Shown: positions 17,109 through 26,409, numbered from the stretch's first letter. The stretch is 64,000 nucleotides of DNA from Martelella alba (GCF_006516955.1 NZ_VHLG01000013.1:82130-146129); one strand, 5' to 3'. The notes: generated by a model not told the origin, from the letters alone. Numbers and translations: made by a program.

Positions 17109-17840
17109 TCAGCGAACCGAGCTGATGAAGTTCGCAAGTTCCGGGGTTTTGGGATTGGCGAACAATTCTGCGGGCCGGCCCTGCTCATGGACGCGGCCGT
17201 GATGCATGAAGATGAGCTTCGAGGCGACGTTGCGCGCGAAGTTCATTTCGTGGGTGACCAGGATCATGGTCATGCCCTGCCGGGCGAGGTCTTCCATGAC
17301 CTTCAAAACCTCACCGACAAGTTCGGGATCGAGCGCCGAGGTCACCTCGTCGAACAGCATCAGCGAGGGTGACATGGCAAGGCAGCGGGCAATGGCCACG
17401 CGCTGTTGCTGGCCACCGGACAGCTGGGAGGGATAGGCATCGATCTTCTGCTCCAGCCCCACCTGGGTGAGCACCTTCTCCGCCAGCGCCCGCGCGTCTG
17501 CGCCTTTCGAAATCTTTTTCGTCAGGATCGGTGCCAGTGTGATGTTGCGCTCAACCGTCATATGCGGAAACAGGTTGAACTGCTGGAAGACGATGCCGAC
17601 ATGCTCGCGCATCTTGCGCAGATCCGTCTTGTTGTGGTGAACCTGCTGGCCATCAATACGGATATCGCCCTGATCGATGGATTCCAGCCCGTTGATGCAG
17701 CGCAGAAGCGTTGACTTGCCGGAACCGGAGCGGCCGATAATGGTGACGATCTCGCCCTTCTCGATGGCAAGGTCGATCCCCTTGAGGACCTCAACATGGC
17801 CGAAATTCTTGTGAACGTTGGCAATATCAACGAGCGCCAT
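17109..17840 (-). CDS. Polar amino acid-type ABC transporter ATPase
   Basis: A 243-residue GlnQ-type ATPase: Walker A GRSGSGKST, signature LSGGQQQRVAIARC, H-loop VTHEM. Walker B reads LMLFDEVTSALD, with Val in place of the common Pro after the catalytic Glu. I chose ATG 17840 (MALVDIANV), which overlaps the end of the upstream permease gene by 14 bp; the longer frame to 17990 lies within that permease in another frame. Confidence 0.93.
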   Translation of the reverse strand: MALVDIANVHKNFGHVEVLKGIDLAIEKGEIVTIIGRSGSGKSTLLRCINGLESIDQGDIRIDGQQVHHNKTDLRKMREHVGIVFQQFNLFPHMTVERNITLAPILTKKISKGADARALAEKVLTQVGLEQKIDAYPSQLSGGQQQRVAIARCLAMSPSLMLFDEVTSALDPELVGEVLKVMEDLARQGMTMILVTHEMNFARNVASKLIFMHHGRVHEQGRPAELFANPKTPELANFISSVR

Positions 17841-18477
17841 TGAGCTTGACCTCCAGGAAACGGGACCACTGCGTGAGCGGGAAACAGACGATGAAATAGA
17901 TGGCGGCGACCAGCGCGTAGCAGAGCAGAGGCTTGAAAGTTGCCGCACTGGCGAGCTGGCCGGTCCGCGACAACTCGACAAAGCCGACAATCGAGGCGAG
18001 CGAGGTATTCTTGATCAGCTGCACGACAAAGCCGATCGTTGCCGGAAGCGACGTGCGGAAGGCCTGCGGCGCGACGATATGGCGGAAGGTCTGCCAGCCG
18101 GTCAGGCCGAGACAGGCACCGGCCTCACTCTGGGCAACATGAACCGACTGGATGCCGCCACGCCAGATTTCGCCGAGAAAGGCAGCCGTGAAGATGGTAT
18201 AGGCAACACCGACCGAGACCATGGCCGGCACCTTGATGCCGAGAAAAACCGGCATGCCGAAATAGAAGAATACCAGCAGCCCCAGAACCGGCACGCCCTG
18301 AACGAGCTGGAGAAGACCGGTCGCCGCAAGACGGGCAATTGCACTGCGGCTCGTGCACATGCGGGCGATGATGAGTGCCAGCGGTGCGCCGAAGAAAAGG
18401 GCAATGACAACCAGCGTCGCAGTCCATTGCAGGCCGGAGAGCATGGTGAGGAAATCGGAGATGGTAAATGCGCGCAT
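17827..18477 (-). CDS. Polar amino acid-type ABC permease 2
   Basis: A 216-residue HisM-type permease with the EAA loop SEAGACLGLTGWQTFRHIVAPQA and the motif LLQLVQGVPVLGLLVFFYF. It pairs with the permease encoded just upstream (9-bp gap) to form a heterodimeric channel. RBS AGGAGG is well placed. Both permeases share the unusual CLGLTGWQ wording in the EAA loop, so they probably arose by duplication. Confidence 0.92.
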   Translation of the reverse strand: MRAFTISDFLTMLSGLQWTATLVVIALFFGAPLALIIARMCTSRSAIARLAATGLLQLVQGVPVLGLLVFFYFGMPVFLGIKVPAMVSVGVAYTIFTAAFLGEIWRGGIQSVHVAQSEAGACLGLTGWQTFRHIVAPQAFRTSLPATIGFVVQLIKNTSLASIVGFVELSRTGQLASAATFKPLLCYALVAAIYFIVCFPLTQWSRFLEVKLNGAR

Positions 18478-18486
18478 GGGCCCCTC

Positions 18487-19155
18487 CTATCGTCCGGTCG
18501 GCCAGCGAAAGGCCACGCGGCCGATCACGGCAAAGATGATGCGGAAGACGATGACGAGCGCGAAATAGATGCCGCACATGATCAGATAGGTCTCGAAGGA
18601 GCGATAGGTCCGGCTGTCGACAAAGGAAGCGACATGGAACAGTTCCGGTGCGGAAACCTGCGAAGCGACCGATGTGCCGAGCAGCAGCAGCACGATCTGG
18701 CTGGTCAGCGAGGGATAGATATTGCGCAGCGCAGGCGGCAGGATGACATGGTAGAAAACCTGCCAACCGGTCAGACCGAGACATTCGCCCGCCTCACGCT
18801 GACTTTTCGGGATCGATGCAAGACCGCCGCGGATGATCTCCGTCGCATAGGCGCCCATATTGAGCGACAGCGCGATGCTGGCGGCATAGAAGGGCGGAAA
18901 TTTCAGTCCGGCATAGGGCAGGACGAAGAAGATCAGGAACAACTGGATCAGAACCGGCGTGTTGCGGATCGCTTCGACATAGGAGCGGATCAGCACTCTG
19001 ACAGCCGTGTTGCGGCTTGAGGAAAAGACGGCGCAGACAAGCCCGATCACGAGGCCCGCAGTAACGGCGACAAGGGTCAGAAGCAATGTGACCTGAACGC
19101 CATGGATGAAGTCATCCTCGTATCGCCATAGCTGGCGAAAATTCAGATTTGGCAT
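18487..19155 (-). CDS. Polar amino acid-type ABC permease 1
   Basis: A 222-residue HisQ-type permease with VEAIRNTPVLIQLFLIFF and the EAA loop REAGECLGLTGWQVFYHVILPPA. It partners the product of the next gene. The ribosome binding site before ATG 19155 is weak; the 14-bp spacing from the DSD1-like gene suggests translation continues from that gene. Confidence 0.92.
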   Translation of the reverse strand: MPNLNFRQLWRYEDDFIHGVQVTLLLTLVAVTAGLVIGLVCAVFSSSRNTAVRVLIRSYVEAIRNTPVLIQLFLIFFVLPYAGLKFPPFYAASIALSLNMGAYATEIIRGGLASIPKSQREAGECLGLTGWQVFYHVILPPALRNIYPSLTSQIVLLLLGTSVASQVSAPELFHVASFVDSRTYRSFETYLIMCGIYFALVIVFRIIFAVIGRVAFRWPTGR

Positions 19156-19169
19156 GGGAGTTCGCTCTG

Positions 19170-20429
19170 TTATCCGAAATAGGTCGGGTAGACGGAGGAC
19201 AGCACGCCGTCCGCTCTGTGGCCGAAAATCAGCCGCCAGCGATCGAGACAGGTGCAGGGGTGAGAAATGCCGAAGGCAACGATGTCGCCAACTTCCAGTT
19301 CAGCATGGGGGTGCAGCGTCACGAAGGCATGCTGGTCATTGAGTTTTGCAACGCGCATCGCGCTTGGCGCCGTGTAGAGAAGGACGTCGTCGCGCCAGAC
19401 AGAAAGCGGCAGAGGCAAGTCCTGATCATAGGAAACATCGCGCATGCCCATGCCGCAAATGGCAAGGCCTGGCTCGGGCCGCGAAAGCACTTCGGCATAG
19501 ATTGAAAGTGCGGGCGCGAAGCTTTCGGATGCCGTCTTCCCGGTGATGCGGACAAAGCCGCCACGTTCGTCAAGTGCTGAAAGCGCCCGCTGATAGACCC
19601 CGTGATCATGAAAATAGATCGCGCCGGAGCGCAGCAGGATCTTCGTGTTGCCATCACGGTCTGCTGCAGGTTTCAAAGCGTCGATGACCATGTCGAAATA
19701 GGACGAGCCGCCAGCCGAAAGATAGAGTGGCTGGTCAGGCAGGGCCTCGCGGATCAGCGCGAAGGCCTCCAGCGTGAGCGCGAAAAGCGCATGGAATGAC
19801 AGGCTGGTCTCAGCAATGGTTGCCTTGGCAGCGGCCCCTTCATATGTCGAAACACCAACAATGCGGACGGCTGGTTCGGCCAGAGCGGCCGTGACAATGG
19901 ATCGAACGGTCGCGATATCGCGGGCACCGCCGCGACCTGTGCCCACCTCGATCAGGATTTCGACGCGCTGGCCAGTGGCTTTGCCGATTTCCGCGACAGC
20001 CGCAAGGCTTGACAGGGAATCAACGAAGAAGCTGAATTCGGTGCCCGGATATTCGCGTGCAAGCGTGGCAAAACGCTGCCCTGAGGCCTTGCCGCCGATC
20101 TCGTTGGCAATCAGGACGCGCCGGACGCCGTGGCCCGCAAGCACCGCTGCCTGCTGATAGTTTGCAGCCGAAAGCGAAAAGGCGCCCTGATCGATCAGGC
20201 GCTGGGCCAGTTCGGGCGACATCGGGGTCTTGGCATGCGGCGCCAGCAACACGCCGGCCTTTTCGGCATAGCCAAACATGGCCCGGCAATTTGCCTCAAA
20301 CACATCCTCATCCAGCGCCAGAACCGGCAGGGGTATGGCACCGGATTGCGGGCGTAAGCCTGGCGCTTCAATCATGTCGAGACGTGCGGAGACGGGGGCG
20401 GCAATGCCCCTGAAATAGCTGATCGTCAT
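19170..20429 (-). CDS. DSD1-like PLP enzyme (D-amino acid dehydratase/aldolase family)
   Basis: A 419-residue fold-type III PLP protein. The PLP lysine is in PHAKTPMS (K67), followed by the alanine-racemase-like barrel, and the C-terminal metal site of this family is seen as HPC (H390, C392) in GISHPCTCLDRW. Characterised relatives are D-serine dehydratase DSD1, D-threonine aldolase and D-3-hydroxyaspartate aldolase; all act on beta-hydroxylated amino acids with a zinc or other divalent ion. The enzyme probably starts breakdown of the amino acid imported by the downstream ABC genes, with RidA clearing an enamine intermediate. It is the first gene of the LacI-controlled operon. Confidence 0.87.
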   Translation of the reverse strand: MTISYFRGIAAPVSARLDMIEAPGLRPQSGAIPLPVLALDEDVFEANCRAMFGYAEKAGVLLAPHAKTPMSPELAQRLIDQGAFSLSAANYQQAAVLAGHGVRRVLIANEIGGKASGQRFATLAREYPGTEFSFFVDSLSSLAAVAEIGKATGQRVEILIEVGTGRGGARDIATVRSIVTAALAEPAVRIVGVSTYEGAAAKATIAETSLSFHALFALTLEAFALIREALPDQPLYLSAGGSSYFDMVIDALKPAADRDGNTKILLRSGAIYFHDHGVYQRALSALDERGGFVRITGKTASESFAPALSIYAEVLSRPEPGLAICGMGMRDVSYDQDLPLPLSVWRDDVLLYTAPSAMRVAKLNDQHAFVTLHPHAELEVGDIVAFGISHPCTCLDRWRLIFGHRADGVLSSVYPTYFG

Positions 20430-20447
20430 CTCTGTTCCCGTTTATTC

Positions 20448-20492
20448 TGAAAACGTTGTCATTGCAAAAAACACTTTATGAAAACGTTGTCA
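20448..20492 (-). promoter_or_regulatory. Tandem LacI-type operators
   Basis: TGAAAACGTTGTCA occurs twice, at 20448-20461 and 20479-20492, exact copies 31 bp apart (about three helical turns). Each is a near-palindrome with the central CG typical of LacI-family sites. They lie 19 and 50 bp upstream of the DSD1-like start codon, where a repressor would block transcription of the operon that ends with the lacI-type gene. Confidence 0.75.
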
Positions 20493-20893
20493 ATATCATT
20501 TTCAATGTCGTTCAGCGCATTGTGGTGACGTTTGATTTCGAGTGTCTGAAGAGGTGATCGCCCACCCGGTTTCGCCGTGGCGGCCGATCCGATTTTTCTT
20601 GCTGCCGGTGGGCGGGAAAGGGACGCTGCGCCCTGGAAGCCGCAGCAGACGCCGGATCAACGAAAACAACGATCTTCTGTCAGACCGCTGTCACAAGGCG
20701 CATCCGGGCACCGTAACACTGCGCATAGAACGCATTGCCGACAAAGGCCATTCCAGCATCTATGTTATCGGCCGGCCAAAAGCGCTCCGCTTTATATTGC
20801 CGGCCAGCGTCAAGGGATCCCGGCCGGCTTTACGCGCTGAAAACCGGGATTCGCCTGCGGATCAAGAAGCACCGGAGACCCGCTGCGCCTATC
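20493..20893. other. Intergenic region without a recognised gene
   Basis: About 400 bp. A 120-codon plus-strand frame (20542-20904) has no recognisable domain. Two arms GCCGGCC (20799-20805) and GGCCGGC (20822-20828) could form a stem beyond the aldehyde dehydrogenase gene on the minus strand, but no T-run follows. Confidence 0.35.
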
Positions 20894-22369
20894 CTAAATC
20901 TTGATCGCTATGCTTTTGGTCTTGCAATAGGAGAGCATGCCCTCAAGCCCTTTTTCGCGGCCGAAGCCCGACATCTTGTTACCGCCGAAGGGCACTTCGA
21001 CGCCGCCAGCGAAATATTCGTTGACGAAGATCTGTCCGGCATCGATGTCGCGGGCAAGCTTCAGCGCCTTGGAGATGTCCTGCGTGTAGATGCCTCCGAC
21101 GAGGCCATACTGGCAGTCATTGGCAAGCCTGAGCGCGTGTTCGGCATCGTCGGCGACCTGTACGGTCAGCACCGGTCCGAAAATTTCTTCCTGCACGAGA
21201 TCGTCGCTTGAGGGCGTGTCGGCAATGATCGTTGGCTTGTAGAACCAGCCTTTGCCTGTTTCGGGATCGGTTGCCACCTCACCGCCGGTCAGGATTTTTG
21301 CGCCGCGGGCCTCCGCCTCATCAATGATACCGGAGACCTTTTGCAGATGGGCTGCGGAATTGAGCGGGCCGAAATCCGGATCGCGCAGCCCGTGGCCAAG
21401 GCGGTATTTCTCGGCCCGACGAACGAGTTCGGCAACGAATTCATCATGGATCGAGCGTTCGATCACCAGTCGTGATCCTGCCGAGCAGATCTGCCCGGCA
21501 TTTTCAAAGATTGCACCAAGCACGCCGTCGATAGCGGCCGCGCGGTTGCAGTCGCTGAGCACGACAACTGGTGACTTCCCGCCCAGCTCCAGCACCAGCC
21601 GGGTGACATGTTCGGCGGCGCTCTGCATCACCCGCTGGCCGGTGACAACGGAGCCGGTGAATGTAATCTGATCGATATCGCGATGGGCGCTCAACGGCGC
21701 GCCGACGGCAGCGCCTGTTCCGGTGATGACGTTGCAGACGCCATCGGGCAGGCCCGCGCGCGACAGCAGGTCTGCGAGCATAAGCGCAGTAAACGGGGTC
21801 TGCTCTGCCGGTTTGGCGACAACGGAGCACCCTGCGGCAAGAGCCGGGGCCATGCCGCGTGCTGCTGTCGAAATTGGATAGTTCCACGGGATAATCTGGG
21901 CCGAAACTCCCATTGGCTCATTCAGGCTGAAGCCGAGATAGCCCTTTGCCAGCGGGAAACTCGCGCCCTGAAGCTTATCGGAGGCGCCAGCGTAATATTC
22001 AAAGGCACGGGCAGCGCCCATGACATCGCCGCGCGCTTCCGAAAGCGTCTTGCCGCAGTCGAGCGTCTCGACGATGGCAAAGCGCTCGGCCTCTTCGCGC
22101 AGCAGGCTGGCGGCACGCCCCAGAATACGCCCGCGCTCGGCCGGCGCCATGTCGCGCCAGACATTCACGAAGGCTTTTCTGGCGCTGGCGACCGCTTCAT
22201 CGACATCGGCAGCCGTACCGTTGACGAAGCTGGCAAAAGCCTCGCCGCGCCCGGCGTCAAAGCTTTCCATGAGCTCGGCATCAGACGAACGGCGGAACTG
22301 ACCATCAATGAAATGGCCATCGGGAAGACCTTCCGGCCTTTTCCCGGCGAGAATGTCTTCGATGTTCAT
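20894..22369 (-). CDS. NAD(P)-dependent aldehyde dehydrogenase
   Basis: A 491-residue ALDH: cofactor motif IIPWNYPISTAARGMAPALA, FTGSVVTGQ (coenzyme loop), catalytic Glu in LELGGKSP, catalytic Cys in NAGQICSAGSR, and EIFGPVLTV near the end. It oxidises an aldehyde to a carboxylate, probably one released by the DAO-type oxidase or the GMC enzyme encoded in the same island. ATG 22369 is chosen because GAAGG lies 8 nt upstream; ATG 22375 abuts the same site. It follows the first enolase-superfamily gene by 11 bp, so they form one operon. Confidence 0.92.
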   Translation of the reverse strand: MNIEDILAGKRPEGLPDGHFIDGQFRRSSDAELMESFDAGRGEAFASFVNGTAADVDEAVASARKAFVNVWRDMAPAERGRILGRAASLLREEAERFAIVETLDCGKTLSEARGDVMGAARAFEYYAGASDKLQGASFPLAKGYLGFSLNEPMGVSAQIIPWNYPISTAARGMAPALAAGCSVVAKPAEQTPFTALMLADLLSRAGLPDGVCNVITGTGAAVGAPLSAHRDIDQITFTGSVVTGQRVMQSAAEHVTRLVLELGGKSPVVVLSDCNRAAAIDGVLGAIFENAGQICSAGSRLVIERSIHDEFVAELVRRAEKYRLGHGLRDPDFGPLNSAAHLQKVSGIIDEAEARGAKILTGGEVATDPETGKGWFYKPTIIADTPSSDDLVQEEIFGPVLTVQVADDAEHALRLANDCQYGLVGGIYTQDISKALKLARDIDAGQIFVNEYFAGGVEVPFGGNKMSGFGREKGLEGMLSYCKTKSIAIKI

Positions 22370-22380
22370 GATCATCACCT

Positions 22381-23487
22381 TCAGTCCTGCAGTTCGCTGA
22401 CCTGATAACGCGATCTGGCCAGCCATTCCGGGTTGATTTCGATGCCCCATCCAGGGGCATCGGTCACGGTTACCTGCCCGTTCTCAACGTGGAACGGATC
22501 ATTGAGGAAGAGACCTTCCTGCCATGGATAGTAGTCGCGGCCCTCGATCGAAAATTCAAGATATTTGCCCGCCGTCTTGATGGCGCGCAGATAGTGCATG
22601 GTGAACAGCGTGACCAGAGACAGGTTCGCACTGTGCGGCGTGACCGGCATGCCAGCCGCCTCGGCCATGCGCGCCACCCGCAGGCTGCGCGACATGCCGC
22701 CAAGATAGCAGATATCGGGTTGCAGCACGTCAACAACCCTGTCCCTGATCATCAGTCGCCAGTTTTCGATCATGCAGTCCTGCTCGCCGCCGGTAATGTC
22801 GATCTCGAGCGCTTCCTTCACCTCTTTGGTCTGGTCGAACTCCCAGTAAGGACACGGCTCCTCATAATGGGATATACCGTTATCCTGAAGGAAATGCCCG
22901 ACCGCGATCGCCTTGGCAGGCGAATAGCAGGAATTGGCATCAACCAGCAATGCGGCCTCGCCGCCCAGCGCATTCGCAATCAGCGGAACGATTTCCTCAG
23001 TGCGGCCCGGCCACTCGTCCTGATTATGTCCGACCTCCGCACCGATGCGGAACTTGAAAGCATCAAAGCCATATTCGCCGCGCAGCCGCAGGAAACGCTC
23101 TTTTTCGTCCTCGGGCGTGATGTCACGCTTCATCGACGAGCCATAGGCCCTGAGCGTGCCGGGCGTGCCGCCGATCAGCGAACAGACCGGCTTGTCAGCA
23201 CGCTTGCCCGCCATGTCCCAGAGCGCCGTATCAACGCCGCCCATGGCGCGGCGCAGATAGGCCCCCGGAAACTTGTGTTCCCTGTCGCGCGCATGATCGA
23301 CCATCGCGTCGATATCGCTGCAGTCAAGGCCGAGCACATGCGGCGCGATCTGCCGGTGAAGAACCTCAGCGGTGATATCGGCGAAATAGGGCGCCACCTG
23401 CCCCCAGCCGATGGCCCCGTCCTGCGCGGTGGCGCGGACAAAGCAGATGAATTCGTCGGTGAATGTTTCGATCTTGATGAGTTTCAT
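22381..23487 (-). CDS. Enolase-superfamily (MR/MLE-type) enzyme 1
   Basis: A 368-residue protein with the capping domain and (beta/alpha)7-beta barrel. Barrel residues expected to act are visible: Lys/Arg in FKFRIG, metal ligands in VDANSCYS (Asp), YEEPCPYW (Glu) and TGGEQD (Glu), and a late PHSANL (His). The set fits the mandelate racemase branch, whose members dehydrate or epimerise sugar acids and other carboxylates. Substrate cannot be told from sequence. It diverges from the MocR-type regulator, with a putative operator between, and is cotranscribed with the aldehyde dehydrogenase. Confidence 0.87.
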   Translation of the reverse strand: MKLIKIETFTDEFICFVRATAQDGAIGWGQVAPYFADITAEVLHRQIAPHVLGLDCSDIDAMVDHARDREHKFPGAYLRRAMGGVDTALWDMAGKRADKPVCSLIGGTPGTLRAYGSSMKRDITPEDEKERFLRLRGEYGFDAFKFRIGAEVGHNQDEWPGRTEEIVPLIANALGGEAALLVDANSCYSPAKAIAVGHFLQDNGISHYEEPCPYWEFDQTKEVKEALEIDITGGEQDCMIENWRLMIRDRVVDVLQPDICYLGGMSRSLRVARMAEAAGMPVTPHSANLSLVTLFTMHYLRAIKTAGKYLEFSIEGRDYYPWQEGLFLNDPFHVENGQVTVTDAPGWGIEINPEWLARSRYQVSELQD

Positions 23488-23556
23488 AAGACTTCGATTG
23501 CTCTGGTCAACTTGTACTTCATTTCATTTGCGGCATAATTGGCGCATCAGACATAT

Positions 23557-23583
23557 CCATTTCAGAACTTGTTCCAGACCAAT
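23557..23583 (-). promoter_or_regulatory. Putative MocR operator, copy C
   Basis: On the minus strand, ATTGGTCTG (starting 23583) and AATGGATAT (starting 23561) are direct repeats 22 bp apart. The same arrangement appears before two other units at 25089 and 26479. It lies 70 bp upstream of enolase gene 1 and also between it and the regulator gene, so it could serve autoregulation too. Confidence 0.65.
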
Positions 23584-23611
23584 TTCACTTTAATCGCGAG
23601 GTTTGCGGCTT

Positions 23612-25102
23612 ATGAAACATTCAGCCGGTGCGCTTCTTTCCTATATCAAGCTCGACCGAACTTCGCGCAAAGGCGTTGGCGTTCAGCTTTACATGGCGCT
23701 GCGCGACATCATCCTGTCCGGCGGTCTGCGCGCGGGCGACCGTCTGCCGGCAACACGCATTCTGGCACGCGAGCTCGGTGTGTCGCGAACGACAGTGATC
23801 GATGCTGTCGAGCGCCTCACCGTTGAGGGCATGCTGGTGTCGCGGGTCGGCGCCGGTACATTCGTCAGCGATGCGCTTGATGCCCAGCGCCCGCCGCAGG
23901 GCATGGCTGAGCCCGCCAAAACGGGGAGCAAGCCGCGGCTTTCCTACGCCATCACCCATGCCGAGCCGTCCTATGCACGGCGGACCTGGCTGCCGCATGA
24001 GGCGCGCGCCTTCATTACGGCGCTCCCTGCCCTTGATGCCTTCCCGATGACCAACTGGGCGCGCATTTCCGCCCGCCAGCTGCGCGGCGCGCGCAGCAAG
24101 GTCATGGGTTATGGCGAACCGAAGGGCATGCGCGCCCTGCGCCAGGCGATTGCCACGCATCTGAGTGCACTGAAGGGGATACGCTGCCACGAGGAACAGA
24201 TCTTCATCACCTGTGGCGCACAGCACGGTTTCGCCCTGATCGCCCATATGCTGCTTAATCCGGGAGACAGGGTGTGGATGGAAAATCCCGGCGCATCGGG
24301 CGCGCGCAATGCCTTTCTGTCGCAGGGGGCGGAGCTGGTTCCCGTCGGCATTGATGAGGAAGGCATGGTCGTTGCTGATGGCCTGAAAAAGTCACCGCAT
24401 TTCCGCCTGGCCTTCGTAACGCCGACGCATCAGCAGCCGCTTGGTCATGTCATGTCTCTGGCGCGGCGTTTCGAACTGCTGCGCGCGGCCGAAGAAGCGC
24501 AGGGGCTGATCATCGAAGATGATTATGATGGCGAATTTTACTTCGACAATGCGCCACAGCCTGCCCTCTACAGCACCGACACATCCGGGCGCGTGCTCTA
24601 TGTCGGCACCTTTTCCAAGTCGCTGTTTCCGGCGCTGAGACTTGGCTTCATTCTGGTGCCCGAAGGCATGATCGATGCTTTCGATCAGACCTTTGCCGCC
24701 TGGGCCAGCGGACCGGCAACCGCGACCCAGGCGATTGTCGCCGATTTCATGGATGAGGGGCATTTTGCCACGCATATCCGGCTGATGCGCAGGCTCTACA
24801 AGGCCCGTTATGATGCCTTGAGAGAAGCAGCAATCTCGCTGCCCGAGACCGTCCGGCTGCAGGAAACCAGAAGCGGATTTCACGCAACGGCGGACCTCGC
24901 ACCGCATATCGATGCAAGGACCGTGGTCGAACAGGCGCGTGAACGCGGTGTCATTCTGGCGCCGCTGTCACGCTATTGCCTTGCCCCGATTGAAAAGAAT
25001 GGACTTGTGTTCGGCTTCGGCAGCGCACCGCCGGAAGAGTTGCGCAAGGGGATCGACATTGTACGCGATCTCCCGGCACTCCACTCGAATTGGTCTGTAT
25101 AA
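23612..25102 (+). CDS. MocR/PdxR-type regulator (GntR HTH + aminotransferase domain)
   Basis: A 496-residue fusion. Residues 20-90 form a GntR winged helix (LPATRILARELGVSRTTVID), and after a linker the rest is a fold-type I aminotransferase domain with the PLP lysine in TFSKSLFPALR (K336) and the DDYDGEF aspartate motif. MocR proteins bind PLP or PLP-amino compound adducts and activate or repress catabolic operons. ATG 23612 has GAGG 11 nt upstream; a TTG at 23603 is too close to that site. The gene sits centrally in the island and its 3' end carries one of three operator-like repeats. Confidence 0.93.
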   Translation: MKHSAGALLSYIKLDRTSRKGVGVQLYMALRDIILSGGLRAGDRLPATRILARELGVSRTTVIDAVERLTVEGMLVSRVGAGTFVSDALDAQRPPQGMAEPAKTGSKPRLSYAITHAEPSYARRTWLPHEARAFITALPALDAFPMTNWARISARQLRGARSKVMGYGEPKGMRALRQAIATHLSALKGIRCHEEQIFITCGAQHGFALIAHMLLNPGDRVWMENPGASGARNAFLSQGAELVPVGIDEEGMVVADGLKKSPHFRLAFVTPTHQQPLGHVMSLARRFELLRAAEEAQGLIIEDDYDGEFYFDNAPQPALYSTDTSGRVLYVGTFSKSLFPALRLGFILVPEGMIDAFDQTFAAWASGPATATQAIVADFMDEGHFATHIRLMRRLYKARYDALREAAISLPETVRLQETRSGFHATADLAPHIDARTVVEQARERGVILAPLSRYCLAPIEKNGLVFGFGSAPPEELRKGIDIVRDLPALHSNWSV

Positions 25103-25115
25103 TTTGTCAAATTGG
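25089..25115 (+). promoter_or_regulatory. Putative MocR operator, copy A
   Basis: ATTGGTCTG (25089) and ATTGGATAT (25111) are direct repeats 22 bp apart. The first overlaps the last codons of the regulator gene; the second is 98 bp before enolase gene 2. The following bases, CACGACCAATCCATTC, are nearly repeated in copy B, so the conserved block is about 45 bp. Confidence 0.68.
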
Positions 25116-25212
25116 ATATCACGACCAATCCATTCCTTTCATAGTTTTCATATACCGGTCACGCCAGTCTGACATGACCAACGAGCCAAGGAACCTCCGA
25201 AAGGACCGAAAT

Positions 25213-26409
25213 ATGCAAGTGCTTGACCGCGTCGAGCTCTATCTGGTGAAAACACCATTGCCTGCGCCGCATGCGCCGTCTTGGATTCCCGGTACGATCA
25301 GGACCCATGTTTCCATGTGTATCGCCCGGTTCATCACCGATGACGGTGTCGAGGGATGGAGTGGCTTTCCGGCCTCCGGGCGCGAACGCGCCGGCCTCGG
25401 CGATCCGATCGCTAGCCTGTTTCTCGGACAGGATGCGGACGACATCGACAATCTTGCCGAGCGCATCCAGATCATGGCGGCCGGCGGCAATTTCAACTGG
25501 TGGCTGGAACCGGCATTCTGGGATATCAAGGCGAAGACCGCTGGCCTGCCACTTTACAAATACCTTGGCGGAACCGACGACCGGATCAAGCTCTATGCCT
25601 CTGCCGGTGAACTGAAGGCACCGCAGGTGCGCCGCGAGGAAGCCGAAGCCCGCTTTGCCGAGGGCTTCGACACGATGAAGATCCGCGTTCACGATTTTGA
25701 TGAGGCGGTCGACATCGAACATATCTCCGATATCGCGACCCATATGCAGGGCCGGATGAAGATCTCGGTCGATTGCAACCAAGCCTTCCGGCTGACCCAG
25801 AACGGCAAGGCGCCGCTCTGGTCGCTGGAGCGCGCCAAGCGTTTTGTCGATGCGGCAGCCGATGTCGGCCTTGCCTGGGTGGAAGAGCCGCTTTTCGGCG
25901 AATGGCACGAGGAAATCGCTGAGCTGACGACCCATTCGCGTGTCCCCGTTGCCGGTGGCGAGCTGCATGTCATGGGTTATCGCGAGCTGGCGCGGATGCT
26001 GAAGATGGGTTGCTACAACATCTATCAGCCCGATGCGATGTGGGCTGGCGGGATCAGCCAGAGCCTGAAGGTTGCCGCACTCTGCCGGGAACGCGGGCTC
26101 AAATTCACGCCGCATTGCTGGTCAAACGGTTTCGGCTTCATCGTCAATGCCCATGTCTTCGCCGCCAGCGGCTTTGCTGGCGAAGCGCTGTTTGAATACC
26201 CGATCGCAGAGCCCGGATGGATACCGGAAGCCCGTGACATGATCTTCACCCAGCCTTTCCTGCACGACAAGGGCTGGTTCAATATGCCGCAAGCCCCCGG
26301 CCTTGGCTTTGAGATCGATCCTGACAGCCTGGAAAAATATGGACAATGCTTCTTCAAGGCCAGCCGCAAGGACGTTCACTGGATGCCTGAAACGCTTTCC
26401 GGCTTTTGA
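25213..26409 (+). CDS. Enolase-superfamily (MR-type) enzyme 2
   Basis: A 398-residue mandelate-racemase-type protein, not closely similar to enzyme 1. Visible catalytic elements: MKIRVHD (Lys), SVDCNQAF (Asp metal ligand), WVEEPLF (Glu), AGGELHV (Glu) and TPHCWSNG (His). These fit sugar-acid dehydratases of the MR group. ATG 25213 has AAAGGA 7 nt upstream. The gene is followed by about 200 bp containing operator copy B and then the oxidase/transporter genes. Two different enolases in one regulon suggest two acid intermediates or stereoisomers. Confidence 0.88.
   Translation: MQVLDRVELYLVKTPLPAPHAPSWIPGTIRTHVSMCIARFITDDGVEGWSGFPASGRERAGLGDPIASLFLGQDADDIDNLAERIQIMAAGGNFNWWLEPAFWDIKAKTAGLPLYKYLGGTDDRIKLYASAGELKAPQVRREEAEARFAEGFDTMKIRVHDFDEAVDIEHISDIATHMQGRMKISVDCNQAFRLTQNGKAPLWSLERAKRFVDAAADVGLAWVEEPLFGEWHEEIAELTTHSRVPVAGGELHVMGYRELARMLKMGCYNIYQPDAMWAGGISQSLKVAALCRERGLKFTPHCWSNGFGFIVNAHVFAASGFAGEALFEYPIAEPGWIPEARDMIFTQPFLHDKGWFNMPQAPGLGFEIDPDSLEKYGQCFFKASRKDVHWMPETLSGF

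Noticed and set aside
14841..20429. Ectoine/hydroxyectoine utilisation cluster
   Set aside because: A DoeB-like deacylase and an amino-acid-type importer are present, but DoeA, EutB/EutC-type enzymes and the MocR-type EnuR regulator are not; a LacI protein and a DSD1-like enzyme take their place.
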